Shown: one piece after another, positions 1-7,796 of the stretch
Numbering within the stretch: the first letter of the stretch is position 1
How the letters are laid out: every line of letters begins with the position of its first letter
From: Myxococcales bacterium
GTDB lineage: Bacteria; Myxococcota; Myxococcia; Myxococcales; Myxococcaceae
DNA length: 32,175 nucleotides
Assembly: GCA_030681895.1 (NCBI GenBank)
Contig: JAUXRI010000237.1
Span: 1-32,175, forward strand
Reading direction: 5' to 3'
The notes under the pieces: generated by a model
Told to the model about the DNA's origin: nothing
The model's input: only the letters and a program-made list of their open reading frames with translations
Database searches by the model: none
Made by a program: the position numbers and the translations under genes

Positions 1-4
1 TCCT

Positions 5-1051
5 TCAGGCGGCTTTGGACTTGGGCTCTGCGGGCTCGGCGTCGAACGGGCGGCGCAGCTCGGCGACCGGCCCGGCGTCGAGCTCGAGCGCGAGGGCGCC
101 CCCGACGACCTTCGGCTGGCCGGTGAACTTGGCTTTGCCCTGCACGAAGACCGGCAGTGACGCGCCTTCGCTGGTCCCAAGCATCAGCACGTGGCCGACC
201 TCGAGACCCATCAACTGATCGATGGTCATGCTCGTCGTGCCGAGGAGCGCAGCGACATCGACCTCGACCTGGTTGATCTCCTGGCGCAGGGCGTTGGCGA
301 AGCCCTTGTCCGAGACGCTGTGCAGCATCGGCGGCGACATCAGCGCCTTCCGCGCCGGTTCGATGGCCGTGTAGGGCAGGGCGAGCTGAATCACGCCGCG
401 CATCGCACCCTCGAGCTCGAAGCTGCAGAGCACGGCGGTCTCGTTGCTGGGCGCGATCACCGCGAGCCGCGGGTCGGCCTCGAAGCGCAAGACCTCGGGC
501 TTGAACGGCAACACCGGCGCCCAGGCCGTGCTCATCGCGTCGGTGAAGACGCCGATCAGCCGGCGCAACACGTTGCGCTCGACCATCGTGAAGTCACGGC
601 GGGCATCGCCCTGGGCTGGCGCCGGGGTGGGCTCGTCGTTGCGGCCACGCTTGTCGCCCAGCGCGGCGGCGATCATCGCGTCGGCGAGGCCCGGCTCGAG
701 AACCAGCAGCGCCTGGGAGCCGCCCTTGCCGAGCGACATCACCGTCACCGTCGAGGGCGGCGCAAGCAGCGAGTTGAAGTCGGCGAAGCGCAGCATCGAC
801 GCAGGGCCCGACGTGACCCGGACGGTCAGGCGCGTGCGGCCCGCCATGCCCATGCCGAACATGGTGGCGATCTGTTCGTTGATCGCGTCCAGCGTCGGCA
901 TCTGCCGGTGAATGACGCGGTCCTGGCTGGTGAGATCGTAGTTGGCCGCCGTGCCGCGGGTCCTGGCTCCGGCCTCGGGCGCCACGCGGCCATCCTGGAT
1001 GGCCGTCATCAGCGCGTTGATCTCGTCTGTGTTCAGCAGCGCGCCGGCCAT
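5..1051 (-). CDS. fliM: Flagellar motor switch protein FliM
   Basis: FliM is the middle subunit of the cytoplasmic C-ring. It binds phospho-CheY at its N terminus, FliG through its middle domain and FliN through its C-terminal SpoA domain. The 348-residue product is a normal length for the family. It opens with the CheY-binding type segment LNTDEINALM (residues 6-15), followed by the CheC-like middle domain and a C-terminal SpoA region (about residues 265-335). The frame is open further upstream to 1225, but that extension overlaps fliL and is arginine/serine-rich, so the ATG at 1051, 13 bases after the fliL stop, is chosen. The gene is complete, with its stop codon at 5-7. It is the last gene seen of the flagellar operon; fliN and the export gate genes would be expected just beyond the left edge. 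Confidence 0.95.
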   Translation of the reverse strand: MAGALLNTDEINALMTAIQDGRVAPEAGARTRGTAANYDLTSQDRVIHRQMPTLDAINEQIATMFGMGMAGRTRLTVRVTSGPASMLRFADFNSLLAPPSTVTVMSLGKGGSQALLVLEPGLADAMIAAALGDKRGRNDEPTPAPAQGDARRDFTMVERNVLRRLIGVFTDAMSTAWAPVLPFKPEVLRFEADPRLAVIAPSNETAVLCSFELEGAMRGVIQLALPYTAIEPARKALMSPPMLHSVSDKGFANALRQEINQVEVDVAALLGTTSMTIDQLMGLEVGHVLMLGTSEGASLPVFVQGKAKFTGQPKVVGGALALELDAGPVAELRRPFDAEPAEPKSKAA

Positions 1052-1064
1052 GGGGCTCTTTCGG

Positions 1065-1628
1065 TCACTGAACGACGAAGTCAGAGATGTAGAGCGAACG
1101 AACGCGCGCCTCGGGAACCAGCTCACGAATGCGGCCCGCGAGCGCTTCTTTGGTGCGACCCAGGCCCTCGGTGCCCTGCAGTTCCTCGAGGGTGCGGTCC
1201 GACAGGTAGCTGATGAAGGCGTCACGCACGCGAGGCATGTGCGCGTTGAGCTGCTCGCGGTCGGCGTCGGAGATCACCTCGACGTCGAACGACAGGCGCG
1301 CGTAGCGATCGATCTCGGGGTTGCGCAGGTGAATCACGAAGTCGGCGATCTTCACCAGCGGGCCCAGCCCCTTCACCGGCTTGCCGTCCTTGCCCTTCTC
1401 CGGCTCCGCTTCTGGCTCGGCCTTCGGCTCTTCGGCTGCTTCATGTTCGGCGGCGGGCGCGTGCTCGGCCGGCGCGGCGGGGGCCTTCATCGACTGCATC
1501 ACCAGGAACGCCATCACCCCGACGAGCATCAGGCTGTTCATTCCAATCAGCGCTGGCACGAGACGGCTGGGCCGAACCGCGGCGGCCATCGCCGCGACCT
1601 CGGGATCTGCCTTGGTGGGCTCACTCAT
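1065..1628 (-). CDS. fliL: Flagellar basal body-associated protein FliL
   Basis: FliL is a single-pass inner membrane protein that sits around the stator units and supports torque and stator stability. The 187-residue product has a short cytoplasmic N terminus and one membrane segment (about residues 24-46). An Ala/Glu/Pro-rich periplasmic linker (about 49-80) follows, then the conserved FliL domain with LVKIADFVIHLRNPE and a C-terminal VRSLYISDFVVQ. The last part matches the typical FliL ending, where the chain finishes on a short hydrophobic strand. It lies 37 bases after motB and 13 bases before fliM, the usual motA-motB-fliL-fliM neighbourhood. The acidic linker is longer than in many FliL proteins. 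Identification rests on the domain pattern and the context. Confidence 0.9.
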   Translation of the reverse strand: MSEPTKADPEVAAMAAAVRPSRLVPALIGMNSLMLVGVMAFLVMQSMKAPAAPAEHAPAAEHEAAEEPKAEPEAEPEKGKDGKPVKGLGPLVKIADFVIHLRNPEIDRYARLSFDVEVISDADREQLNAHMPRVRDAFISYLSDRTLEELQGTEGLGRTKEALAGRIRELVPEARVRSLYISDFVVQ

Positions 1629-1665
1629 GTCGGGGGCTCAACGCAACGGTCGTGCCCCTGACGCG

Positions 1666-2454
1666 TCAGGGCGCTGGCGGGTTCGCTGGGCCGTAAGCCC
1701 GTGGATCCGCAGCCGGGACCTCGAGGACGAGCTCGATTCGGCGGTTCATTTCCCGGTGTTCCTGGGTGTCGTTCGACACCAGAGGGCTCTGCGCACCCAG
1801 CCCCGCCGCCATCAGCCGCTTCGCAGGAATCCCGTGGGCTTTCTCGAGGTAGGACACGACCGTCGCCGCGCGCGAGGCCGACAGATCCCAGTTGCTGCGG
1901 TAGCGGGCGGTGCGAATCGGCTCGTCGTCGGTGTGACCTTCGACGCGAATGTTCTGCTTCGCCGAGACGAGCTCTTCGGCGATGGCGTCGAGCACGGCGA
2001 TGGCCTCGGGCCGCAGCGACGATGACGCCGGGTCGAAGAATCGCATCGCGGCCAGCCGCAGCCTGAGCTTCCCGTTCTCGAGCTCGAAGCTGATCGACGG
2101 ATCCTTCGGGCGCTCCATCAAGAAGGGCCGGAGCATCTTCTCGATGCGTTTGCGCTGTTGCTCCAGCACGCGTCGATCGACGGGGTTGGTGATCGGGTTG
2201 GTGCCGGTGTTGGTGACGCAGCCGCCTTCGGTGGGCGGCCCCTTGAAGATCGACAGCCGGGTGATGCCGCCTTCGCCCTTGAAGTTGAGCGCCCAGCGCA
2301 TCGACTCACTCGTCTCGGCCAGCTTGTTGGTGTCGACTTTGCTCGAGGCATAGAGGACGACGAAGAGCGCGAAGAGCAGGGTGACGAGGTCGGCGTAGCT
2401 GATGACCCATCGTTCATGGTTCTCGTGTTCTTCATGTTTGTGCTTCTTCGCCAT
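1666..2454 (-). CDS. motB: Flagellar stator protein MotB
   Basis: MotB is the peptidoglycan-anchored half of the proton-driven stator. The 262-residue protein starts with a charged His/Glu-rich cytoplasmic tail. One transmembrane helix follows, carrying the essential ion-binding aspartate in SYADLVTLLFALFVVLY (Asp22 here). An OmpA-like peptidoglycan-binding domain occupies about residues 115-245, with VEGHTDDEPI and NWDLSASRA as its recognisable motifs. The OmpA domain is followed by a short Pro/Ala tail. It lies 27 bases downstream of motA. The helix residues around Asp22 lack the polar features usual for sodium-type PomB, which suggests a proton motor, but that is inference. Confidence 0.94.
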   Translation of the reverse strand: MAKKHKHEEHENHERWVISYADLVTLLFALFVVLYASSKVDTNKLAETSESMRWALNFKGEGGITRLSIFKGPPTEGGCVTNTGTNPITNPVDRRVLEQQRKRIEKMLRPFLMERPKDPSISFELENGKLRLRLAAMRFFDPASSSLRPEAIAVLDAIAEELVSAKQNIRVEGHTDDEPIRTARYRSNWDLSASRAATVVSYLEKAHGIPAKRLMAAGLGAQSPLVSNDTQEHREMNRRIELVLEVPAADPRAYGPANPPAP

Positions 2455-2481
2455 GGGCGTCTCCTTCGCGCGTGACGCCGC

Positions 2482-3258
2482 TCACTTCTTGTCGCCCGGC
2501 TTCATGTGCCTGGCGTGATGACCGCCGTAGCTCTTGAGCTTCTCTTCGAGGATGCGCGGGTTGAGGCCTTCTTGAATCGCGAGCACGCCCTCGGCGATGA
2601 GCGTCTTGCGCTCCTTCTCGAGGGCGATCTTGCGCTTGATCTTGTTCGAGATCGGCAGCGCGACGAGGTTGGCGACACCGACGCCGTACACCGTGGCGAC
2701 GAAGGCGACGGCGATGCCAGGGCCGAGGGCCGCGGGGTTGTCGAGGTTCTCCATGACGTGAATGAGGCCGAGCACGGCGCCGAGCACGCCGACGGTGGGG
2801 CAGAGCGCGCCGAAGTCGCCCCAGAACTTCGCCTTCACGGTGTCTTCTTCGGCCTCGATCTCGATCTCGGTCTCGAGGGTGTCGCGCGCCACGGTGGCCT
2901 CGACGCCGTCGACGAGGAAGCCCAGCGAGCGCTTGAGGAACGGGTCCTTCACCTCGGCGAGCTTGCCCTCGAGCGCGAGCACGCCGTCACGCCGGGCGAT
3001 GGTGGCGAGCTCGACCAGCTGGCCGATGAGCGAGACCGTGTCGTTGGGCTTCTCCTGCAGCGCCAGCTTGATGCCCTTGATGCTGCTGATGACCTCGCCG
3101 AGCGGGTACGAGACGAACACCGCGCCCATCGTGCCGCCGATCACGATGATGAAGGCCGTCGCCTGAATGAGCGAGCCGGCGTGACCGCCTTCGAGCTTCT
3201 GCCCGAGGAGGATCATGCCGATGCCGAAGAGGACTCCGGGAATCGTCGTCTTATCCAT
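2482..3258 (-). CDS. motA: Flagellar stator protein MotA
   Basis: MotA forms the pentameric ring of the stator around MotB and contacts FliG through its cytoplasmic loop. The 258-residue product has the four-helix topology: two N-terminal membrane segments (about 5-50), a long charged cytoplasmic loop (about 60-150), and two C-terminal helices including CPTVGVLGAVLGLIHVM and the segment ending VALPISNKI. The conserved proline of the third helix is present in CPTVGVLG. The start codon overlaps the end of flbD by 8 bases (ATGGATAA), which suggests translational coupling. The flbD-motA-motB arrangement is common in Firmicutes and deltaproteobacterial lineages. Confidence 0.94.
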   Translation of the reverse strand: MDKTTIPGVLFGIGMILLGQKLEGGHAGSLIQATAFIIVIGGTMGAVFVSYPLGEVISSIKGIKLALQEKPNDTVSLIGQLVELATIARRDGVLALEGKLAEVKDPFLKRSLGFLVDGVEATVARDTLETEIEIEAEEDTVKAKFWGDFGALCPTVGVLGAVLGLIHVMENLDNPAALGPGIAVAFVATVYGVGVANLVALPISNKIKRKIALEKERKTLIAEGVLAIQEGLNPRILEEKLKSYGGHHARHMKPGDKK

Positions 3259-3463
3259 GGCTCACGCCTCCAGGGACCAGCGTCGGGACGCACGAGCGCC
3301 GGAAGGCCGCGATGCGCTCGATCACGTCCATCAGCGGCTCCTTCACCATCAGCCGCTGCCCTGACGACATCGTCAGCACGGTGTCGGGCGTCTGCTCGAC
3401 GAACACCATCAGGTCCTCGTTCACGGCCACACTCTTTCCATCGAGACGGGTGAGGATGATCAC
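3251..3463 (-). CDS. flbD: FlbD family flagellar protein
   Basis: This is the short FlbD-type protein (not the Caulobacter regulator of the same name) found next to the hook gene in fla/che-type operons. It is probably SwrD-like, a factor that raises stator function in Bacillus. The 70-residue product begins IILTRLDGKSVAVNEDL after the start and contains VEQTPDTVLTMSSGQRLMVKEP, the diagnostic FlbD core. A GTG at 3463 is preferred to the upstream ATG at 3493 for two reasons. The conserved family N terminus lies exactly there, and a good ribosome-binding site (AGGGGAG) sits about four bases upstream. The extra ten residues from 3493 (MPNHHHKGSA) would contain that site. The gene overlaps motA by 8 bases and is separated from flgE by 145 bases, the largest spacer in the structural part of the operon. 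Confidence 0.88.
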   Translation of the reverse strand: MIILTRLDGKSVAVNEDLMVFVEQTPDTVLTMSSGQRLMVKEPLMDVIERIAAFRRSCVPTLVPGGVSHG

Positions 3464-3478
3464 GGCGCTCCCCTTGTG
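3464..3478 (-). promoter_or_regulatory. Ribosome-binding site that sets the flbD GTG start
   Basis: On the minus strand the bases just before the GTG at 3463 read AAGGGGAGCGCC. The Shine-Dalgarno-like AGGGGAG is followed by a four-base spacer. This supports the GTG over the in-frame ATG 30 bases upstream. Confidence 0.6.
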
Positions 3479-3522
3479 ATGGTGGTTCGGCACGTTGGGC
3501 GTCGCTCTTCAGTCGCGTCATG

Positions 3523-3592
3523 ATCGTGACGACCAGACGCAGCAACGCCGTGAGCGGGAGGAAGTCGCCCACGGCGTTCTGGTCACCACGAT
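3523..3592 (-). repeat. Long imperfect inverted repeat in the flgE-flbD spacer
   Basis: The arms are 3523-3552 and 3570-3592, with a 17-base loop at 3553-3569. Pairing seen by eye: 9 bp (CACGGCGTT type) next to the loop, a 7-base bulge in the lower-coordinate arm, 6 bp (CTGGTC), two mismatches, then 6 bp (CACGAT). There is no T-run after it on the minus strand, so it is not a standard intrinsic terminator. In the mRNA it would lie about 17 bases after the flgE stop and about 60 bases before the flbD start. It could be an RNA processing or stability element. Confidence 0.6.
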
Positions 3593-3608
3593 GCTTCAGG
3601 ACGACCGC

Positions 3609-4904
3609 TTACCGCTTGAGCTGCATGAGCTCGCCGAGGAGCTGGTCAGCGGTGGTGATGGTCTTCGAGTTGGCCTGGAACTGGCGCTGGGCGCCGATCA
3701 TGCGAACGAACTGATCGGCGAGATCGACGTTCGACTGCTCGAGCGCGCCAGCAGCGATGGCCCCACGACCTCCGGAGGACGGAGCGCCGATCGTCGGCTG
3801 GCCCGAGTCACTCGACTCTGCGAGCAGGTTGCCACCGATGCGGGTCAGCTTGTCGGCCGCCTCGAAGTCGGCGATCGCGACCTGGCCGAGCACGCGGGTC
3901 CTGCCGTTGGTGAACGCGCCGAGCACCTCGCCCTTGTTGTTGATCTGAATCGAAGCGAGCGAGCCGGCCGAGTAGCCGTCCTGGTTGGTGAAGGTGAGCT
4001 CGTTGCCGTTGCCGCCGATGTTCTGCACGACGCCGTCGAGGCCCGTGCCGCCGCTCGTGAGATCGTCACCGAAGTTGAAGGTGAGTGCTTGCGGGTTGAC
4101 CGCGTTCAGCGGGTTGAAGCTCGAGGTCTGGGTATGCGTGTCGAGGCGGCCGAGAGTGTCGAAGGTCATCGCGCCGTTGGCGATCTCGGTGGGTTGGCCT
4201 GCCGTTCCGCCGGTGAGCACCGCGCCATCCGGCACCATCGCGTGCCAGTCCCAGGCGCCGGTGGCAGTCCGGTTCCAGTAGACCGTGACGTCGTACGACT
4301 GCCCGAGCGAGTCATAGGCGGTGACCGATGCGCTGAAGTTCGAGGTCGTCGTCGGGTTGAGCGGATCGAAGGGAACGATGGCCGCGTTCGGGTCGAGCTT
4401 AGCCTTCATCGTGATCTCGCTGGTCGGCGTGGCGAGCTCCGTGGCGTTCCCGACCTGCAGATCACCGAGCGCTCCCTGCACGTTGCCGCTCGCGTCGGCC
4501 GGGTAGCCCTGCAAGCGCAGCGCATCGGGGTTCACCAGGTAGCCCGTCTTGTCGATCGAGAACTGGCCGGCACGCGTGTAGTACTGGCCGTTGGCTCCGT
4601 TGTAGTTGCCGCGGGTGAGAAAGAAGCCGCTGCCCTGAATCGCGAGGTCGGTGACCTGGCCGGTATTCGAGAGCGCGCCCTGGGTGATGAGCCGCTGAAT
4701 GGTTTGCAGGTTCGTGCCGAGACCCAATTGTCCGCCACCGGGAGCACCGATGACCTGCTGAAGCAGCGCATCCTGAAACGCAGCGCGTGAGGCTTTGAAA
4801 CCGACGGTGTTGGCGTTGGCGATGTTGTCGCCGATGACGTTGAGGTCCTGGCTGGCGGCCTGGAGCCCCGACGTTCCGGTGTTGAGTGACGTGAGAAGCG
4901 ACAT
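3609..4904 (-). CDS. flgE: Flagellar hook protein FlgE
   Basis: FlgE polymerises into the extracellular hook joining the basal body rod to the filament. The 431-residue protein shows the rod/hook N-terminal signature SGLQAASQDLNVIGDNIANANTVGFK in pieces (residues 12-37). Next come the FlgE core with DLAIQGSGFFLTRGN, a central hook domain, and the C-terminal heptad region with EQSNVDLADQFVRMIGAQRQFQANSKTI, ending LLGELMQLKR. Both ends are needed for assembly and both are intact. There is no cleavable signal; export is by the flagellar type III system. The ATG is 8 bases after the flgD stop, so the hook cap and hook genes are probably co-translated. Confidence 0.96.
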   Translation of the reverse strand: MSLLTSLNTGTSGLQAASQDLNVIGDNIANANTVGFKASRAAFQDALLQQVIGAPGGGQLGLGTNLQTIQRLITQGALSNTGQVTDLAIQGSGFFLTRGNYNGANGQYYTRAGQFSIDKTGYLVNPDALRLQGYPADASGNVQGALGDLQVGNATELATPTSEITMKAKLDPNAAIVPFDPLNPTTTSNFSASVTAYDSLGQSYDVTVYWNRTATGAWDWHAMVPDGAVLTGGTAGQPTEIANGAMTFDTLGRLDTHTQTSSFNPLNAVNPQALTFNFGDDLTSGGTGLDGVVQNIGGNGNELTFTNQDGYSAGSLASIQINNKGEVLGAFTNGRTRVLGQVAIADFEAADKLTRIGGNLLAESSDSGQPTIGAPSSGGRGAIAAGALEQSNVDLADQFVRMIGAQRQFQANSKTITTADQLLGELMQLKR

Positions 4905-4912
4905 GTCCCCTC

Positions 4913-5599
4913 CTAGGGCGTGGTGGTGTTCGGCTCGTTGACTTCGAGAACGTCCGAGAGCCGCACCCGGACGCCATTGACGATGAGCTGCGGGAAACCT
5001 TCTGAGAACGAGACGCCCGTGGCGCGGCCGCGGCCGCTGGTGGTGACGGGCACCGACGTGCCCGCAGCATCTTCGGCAGTGAGCGTGACGGTGTAGTTGC
5101 CCTGGGGGACGGGGGTGCCCGACTCGTTCTTTCCGTCCCAGGGGACCTTGACCTCGCCCGCCGCCTGTTTGGCGTTCACCACGATGCTCCGAACGACCTT
5201 GCCCTTGTCATCCTTGATGATGGCGCTGAGCTTCGTCGCGTCATCGGTGAGCCTGCCCTTGATTTCGACCGAGGAGCCCGTCGCGGGCGCGACCACCTGA
5301 TCCGTGTTGAAGCTGATCTCTTTGCCAACCAGCACCGCGACGTTGGTCTGATTGCTCGAGGCCTGCGCGACGAGCAGCGACTCGAGCGTCGAGTTCATCG
5401 TCGACTGCTGCTCGACCGAGGCGAACGTCGCGAGCTGGGCGATGAAGGCCTGGTTGTCGACGGGGTCGAGCGGATCCTGGTTGGACAGCTGCGTGGTGAG
5501 CAGCTTGAGGAACTCGTCTTTGCCGAGCTTGTTGGAGCCCTGCGGGGTGGTGGAGCTGGGGCCGATGCCTGCGAGTACGGAGGAGATCTGGTTTGCCAT
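4913..5599 (-). CDS. flgD: Flagellar hook capping protein FlgD
   Basis: FlgD is the scaffold cap under which FlgE subunits assemble. The 228-residue protein has the conserved N-terminal export and cap region LGKDEFLKLLTTQLSNQDPLDPVDN (residues 25-49, shown here in part) and QLATFASVEQ. A C-terminal FlgD Tudor/Ig-like part follows, with VPWDGKNESGTPVPQGNYTV, the typical FLG motif where a turn follows a D-G-N core. The extreme C terminus (about 185-228) adds a strand-rich region mentioning a rod-like VNGVRVRLSDVLEV. The gene starts 2 bases after fliK ends and precedes flgE, the usual fliK-flgD-flgE order for hook assembly. Confidence 0.95.
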   Translation of the reverse strand: MANQISSVLAGIGPSSTTPQGSNKLGKDEFLKLLTTQLSNQDPLDPVDNQAFIAQLATFASVEQQSTMNSTLESLLVAQASSNQTNVAVLVGKEISFNTDQVVAPATGSSVEIKGRLTDDATKLSAIIKDDKGKVVRSIVVNAKQAAGEVKVPWDGKNESGTPVPQGNYTVTLTAEDAAGTSVPVTTSGRGRATGVSFSEGFPQLIVNGVRVRLSDVLEVNEPNTTTP

Positions 5600-5601
5600 G
5601 G

Positions 5602-6906
5602 TCAGGCCTTCACGGAGAGGCGCCCATCGGCGCGGAGTGTGGTGGTGAGCTGCTGACGAAGCGTGGGACGACGAGCCGTTGGCGTGGCGCGCTCTTCGGG
5701 TGCTTCCCGGCGCTGGTGGCGAGAGGAGCCTGCGTCTGACTGCGCGAGCTCCAGGTGGCCCAGCTTCAGCCCTTCGTGAGCGAGCGCGAGCCGGAGCTCT
5801 CCCTGGCGGCCATCGACGAGCATCGCCCCGGCGCCGCTGGCCCGGACGTCGGTGACACCGTCGTGCACCCGCACCTGGAGTGAGAGCGAGCCCTCTTTCG
5901 TCTCGACGTTCATGCGCGCGATGTTCGGCAGCACGACGACGCGGAGCGATGGATCGTCCAGATGCGCTGGCGCGACGAACGGCACTGGAGGCGGCGGCGC
6001 AACGGCAGTCGGCTCCGTCGGCCGGCTCACCGTCGTCTGCATGGTGTTGAGAATGGGTGCCGCGAGGGTGGGGCGATCGTCTCGCGCTGTGTCGCGCTCC
6101 TCAGGCTTCTTTGGAAGGGCAGGAGCGACGCCCTGTCGCGAGCTGGGCGCGGCGCGCTGGCCGGCGAGCTCGAGCAGCGTCGGCGCTTTGTGCTGAGCGC
6201 CCTTCAGATCCTGCGGCGCGGTGCCGATACCCTGAGTGACCATGGACGATTTCGACGGGCCGGCGGCAGGCGCCGCGGGTGCAGGACGGAGCGCGGACGA
6301 AGTCTGAGCCGCGAACGGTGAAACGATCAGCGGCGACACTGCGGCCTCGCGAGCAGGACGAGGTGCTGGCTCGGGCATGGACCCTGGCTTCGGTGCAAAG
6401 GCCCGCTGAGGCGCCTTCGACGGCTCCGCGCCGAGGTCGTGCATGTGGACAGGCGCGGCTGCCTCGGGAGGCGCGTCGTGCTGTGCCTGGAGCTGGCTCA
6501 CGAGGCCCTGCGCTCGAGGCCCGTCCGCGCGCTCCTGTCGTGCCGGTTCGACCGCAGGCTCGCGAACAGGCGCCGCCCGTGACCGCCGAGGCCCTGCTGG
6601 GGTGAGCTCCGAAAGACCGGTCTTCGATGCGCAGAGGTCGTTTTGAGGCGCCTTGGCGAACTGCGAAGCCTCGAGGTCGCTCTGCCGGCGCTGCGGAGTG
6701 AGGAGCGTGAGCGTTCCAGATCGGGCGGAGGCGTTCTCTGGCGGCCGGAGCTCGGAAGGCGCCGCCTGCCGTGGCCTGACGTCGCCTCTCGGCGCGCTGG
6801 CCCGCGTGAGTTCCTGACTGAACGCGCTCGCGTCCAACCGGGTGCCGTGAACAGGCGCGACCGCTTCGTCGGGTCCTGGCGCCGCTGCGGGTGTGCCCAT
6901 GATCAT
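5602..6906 (-). CDS. fliK: Flagellar hook-length control protein FliK
   Basis: FliK measures hook length and switches the export apparatus from hook to filament substrates. The product is 434 residues from the ATG at 6906 (a second ATG, two codons later, is possible). The N-terminal two-thirds is Pro/Ala/Gln-rich and of low complexity, as usual for the molecular ruler. The C-terminal part (about 330-400) carries the Flg_hook-type domain: SLSLQVRVHDGVTDVRASG, then GELRLALAHEGLKLGHLEL. The frame is open as far as 7404, but that extension overlaps the MotE/YlxF-like gene and is arginine-rich, so it is rejected as out-of-frame noise. It begins 2 bases after the preceding stop and ends 2 bases before flgD. 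Identification depends on position and the C-terminal domain, since ruler regions do not conserve sequence. Confidence 0.82.
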   Translation of the reverse strand: MIMGTPAAAPGPDEAVAPVHGTRLDASAFSQELTRASAPRGDVRPRQAAPSELRPPENASARSGTLTLLTPQRRQSDLEASQFAKAPQNDLCASKTGLSELTPAGPRRSRAAPVREPAVEPARQERADGPRAQGLVSQLQAQHDAPPEAAAPVHMHDLGAEPSKAPQRAFAPKPGSMPEPAPRPAREAAVSPLIVSPFAAQTSSALRPAPAAPAAGPSKSSMVTQGIGTAPQDLKGAQHKAPTLLELAGQRAAPSSRQGVAPALPKKPEERDTARDDRPTLAAPILNTMQTTVSRPTEPTAVAPPPPVPFVAPAHLDDPSLRVVVLPNIARMNVETKEGSLSLQVRVHDGVTDVRASGAGAMLVDGRQGELRLALAHEGLKLGHLELAQSDAGSSRHQRREAPEERATPTARRPTLRQQLTTTLRADGRLSVKA

Positions 6907-6908
6907 CT

Positions 6909-7793
6909 TCACTTCAGGCCACCCTTCGTTGGAGCGCTCGGCATCGTGGCCATCGTCGCGACCAGCTCTGCGGCGAGATCGGGCTTGAGGCGATTCATCA
7001 CCGCGCCAGCGTCCGCGGGCTTCATGCGCTTGAGCAGCGAGGCCGCCAACTTCACGTCGGAGCGCTGGAGCAGGAGCGCGGCTGCGTCGGGGTCCATCGA
7101 CTTCATCGTCTTCGCGAGCGCGTCGAGTTCTCCGTTCTTCGCAGGGAACGACGTGGGAGCCGGGACAGGCGCCGGAGCCGTTCCAGCCGTCGCGGGCTCC
7201 GAAGTCGACGCGGTGCCGGGGGGACGCTTCGCGAGCATCTGCTCGAGCTTCTCGGTCTCGGCGCGCAGCTCGGCGCGGGCGGTTGCGATCTCCTTCGCGA
7301 GCGTCTCGAGCGTGGCCTTCTCGCTCTCGAACTTCGCGCGGTCTTCCTCGAGCTTCTTCTTCGCGTTCGCGAGCTCTTTCCCGGTCTTGATCAGCTCTCC
7401 GCACAGCGCCTTCTTCGTCAGCGCGGGCGCTGCGATCGCGGGAATCACGGGCTCGTCGGCTGCGGGCTCCGGGTTGGTCTTCGGCGCCGACTTCTTTGCC
7501 TGCTTGCCCGTCGGCTTCGCGTCGCGCTTCTCGGCTGGCGCGCTCTCGACCGCGGGCTTCTCAGCGAGCTTCTCGGGAGACTTCTCGACCGTCTTCTCAG
7601 GCGCCTTCTCGGCGGGCTTCTCCGACGCCTTCTCTGGCGTCTTCTCTTGCGCCTTCTCGACTGGCTTCGCCGGCGCCTTGTCACCCGCCACGACCGGCAC
7701 CGTCGGCTGCTTCACCAGCGGCGCGATGGGCGGCGTCGGCTCATCGGGAGCCGGTGCTGCTGCTGCGATCGCCATCAGCACCAGAGTGAGCAC
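6909..7793 (-). CDS. MotE/YlxF-like protein with PEK repeats, coiled coil and MgtE-N/FliG-like end
   Basis: The 294-residue protein sits where Bacillus has ylxF, and resembles MotE-type chaperones of the stator. It starts at a GTG (7793), 3 bases after the fliI stop, with AGGGAG about 7-8 bases upstream. The order of parts is: a short hydrophobic N terminus (residues 1-14), probably an export signal or anchor; a low-complexity Lys/Glu/Pro/Ala stretch with about nine xEKx units (46-80); a coiled coil (about 127-188); a Pro/Ala linker; and a helical MgtE_N-like repeat (about 221-283) with MDPDAAALLLQRSDVKLAASLLKRMKPADAGAVM. The last part is the same type as in FliG and MgtE. No separate fliJ exists between this gene and fliI, so the coiled coil could conceivably stand in for it. 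However, the N-terminal export-like segment argues for the periplasm. Confidence 0.75.
   Translation of the reverse strand: MLTLVLMAIAAAAPAPDEPTPPIAPLVKQPTVPVVAGDKAPAKPVEKAQEKTPEKASEKPAEKAPEKTVEKSPEKLAEKPAVESAPAEKRDAKPTGKQAKKSAPKTNPEPAADEPVIPAIAAPALTKKALCGELIKTGKELANAKKKLEEDRAKFESEKATLETLAKEIATARAELRAETEKLEQMLAKRPPGTASTSEPATAGTAPAPVPAPTSFPAKNGELDALAKTMKSMDPDAAALLLQRSDVKLAASLLKRMKPADAGAVMNRLKPDLAAELVATMATMPSAPTKGGLK
7554..7658 (-). repeat. Tetrapeptide-type PEK/AEK repeat tract in the MotE-like gene
   Basis: Residues 46-80 are a run of short units of the kind EKAQ EKTP EKAS EKPA EKAP EKTV EKSP EKLA EKPA, about nine tetrapeptides with an invariant Glu-Lys. At DNA level the plus strand shows recurring ctt-ctc blocks. 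This tract would form an extended charged linker between the export signal and the coiled coil. It is also a likely place for length variation between strains. Confidence 0.7.
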
Positions 7794-7796
7794 TGC

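Noticed and set aside
3464..3572. Possible small protein starting at 3572 (MGDFLPLTALLRLVV...)
   Set aside because: The frame runs into flbD in another phase with no family match. The DNA is better explained by the inverted repeat.
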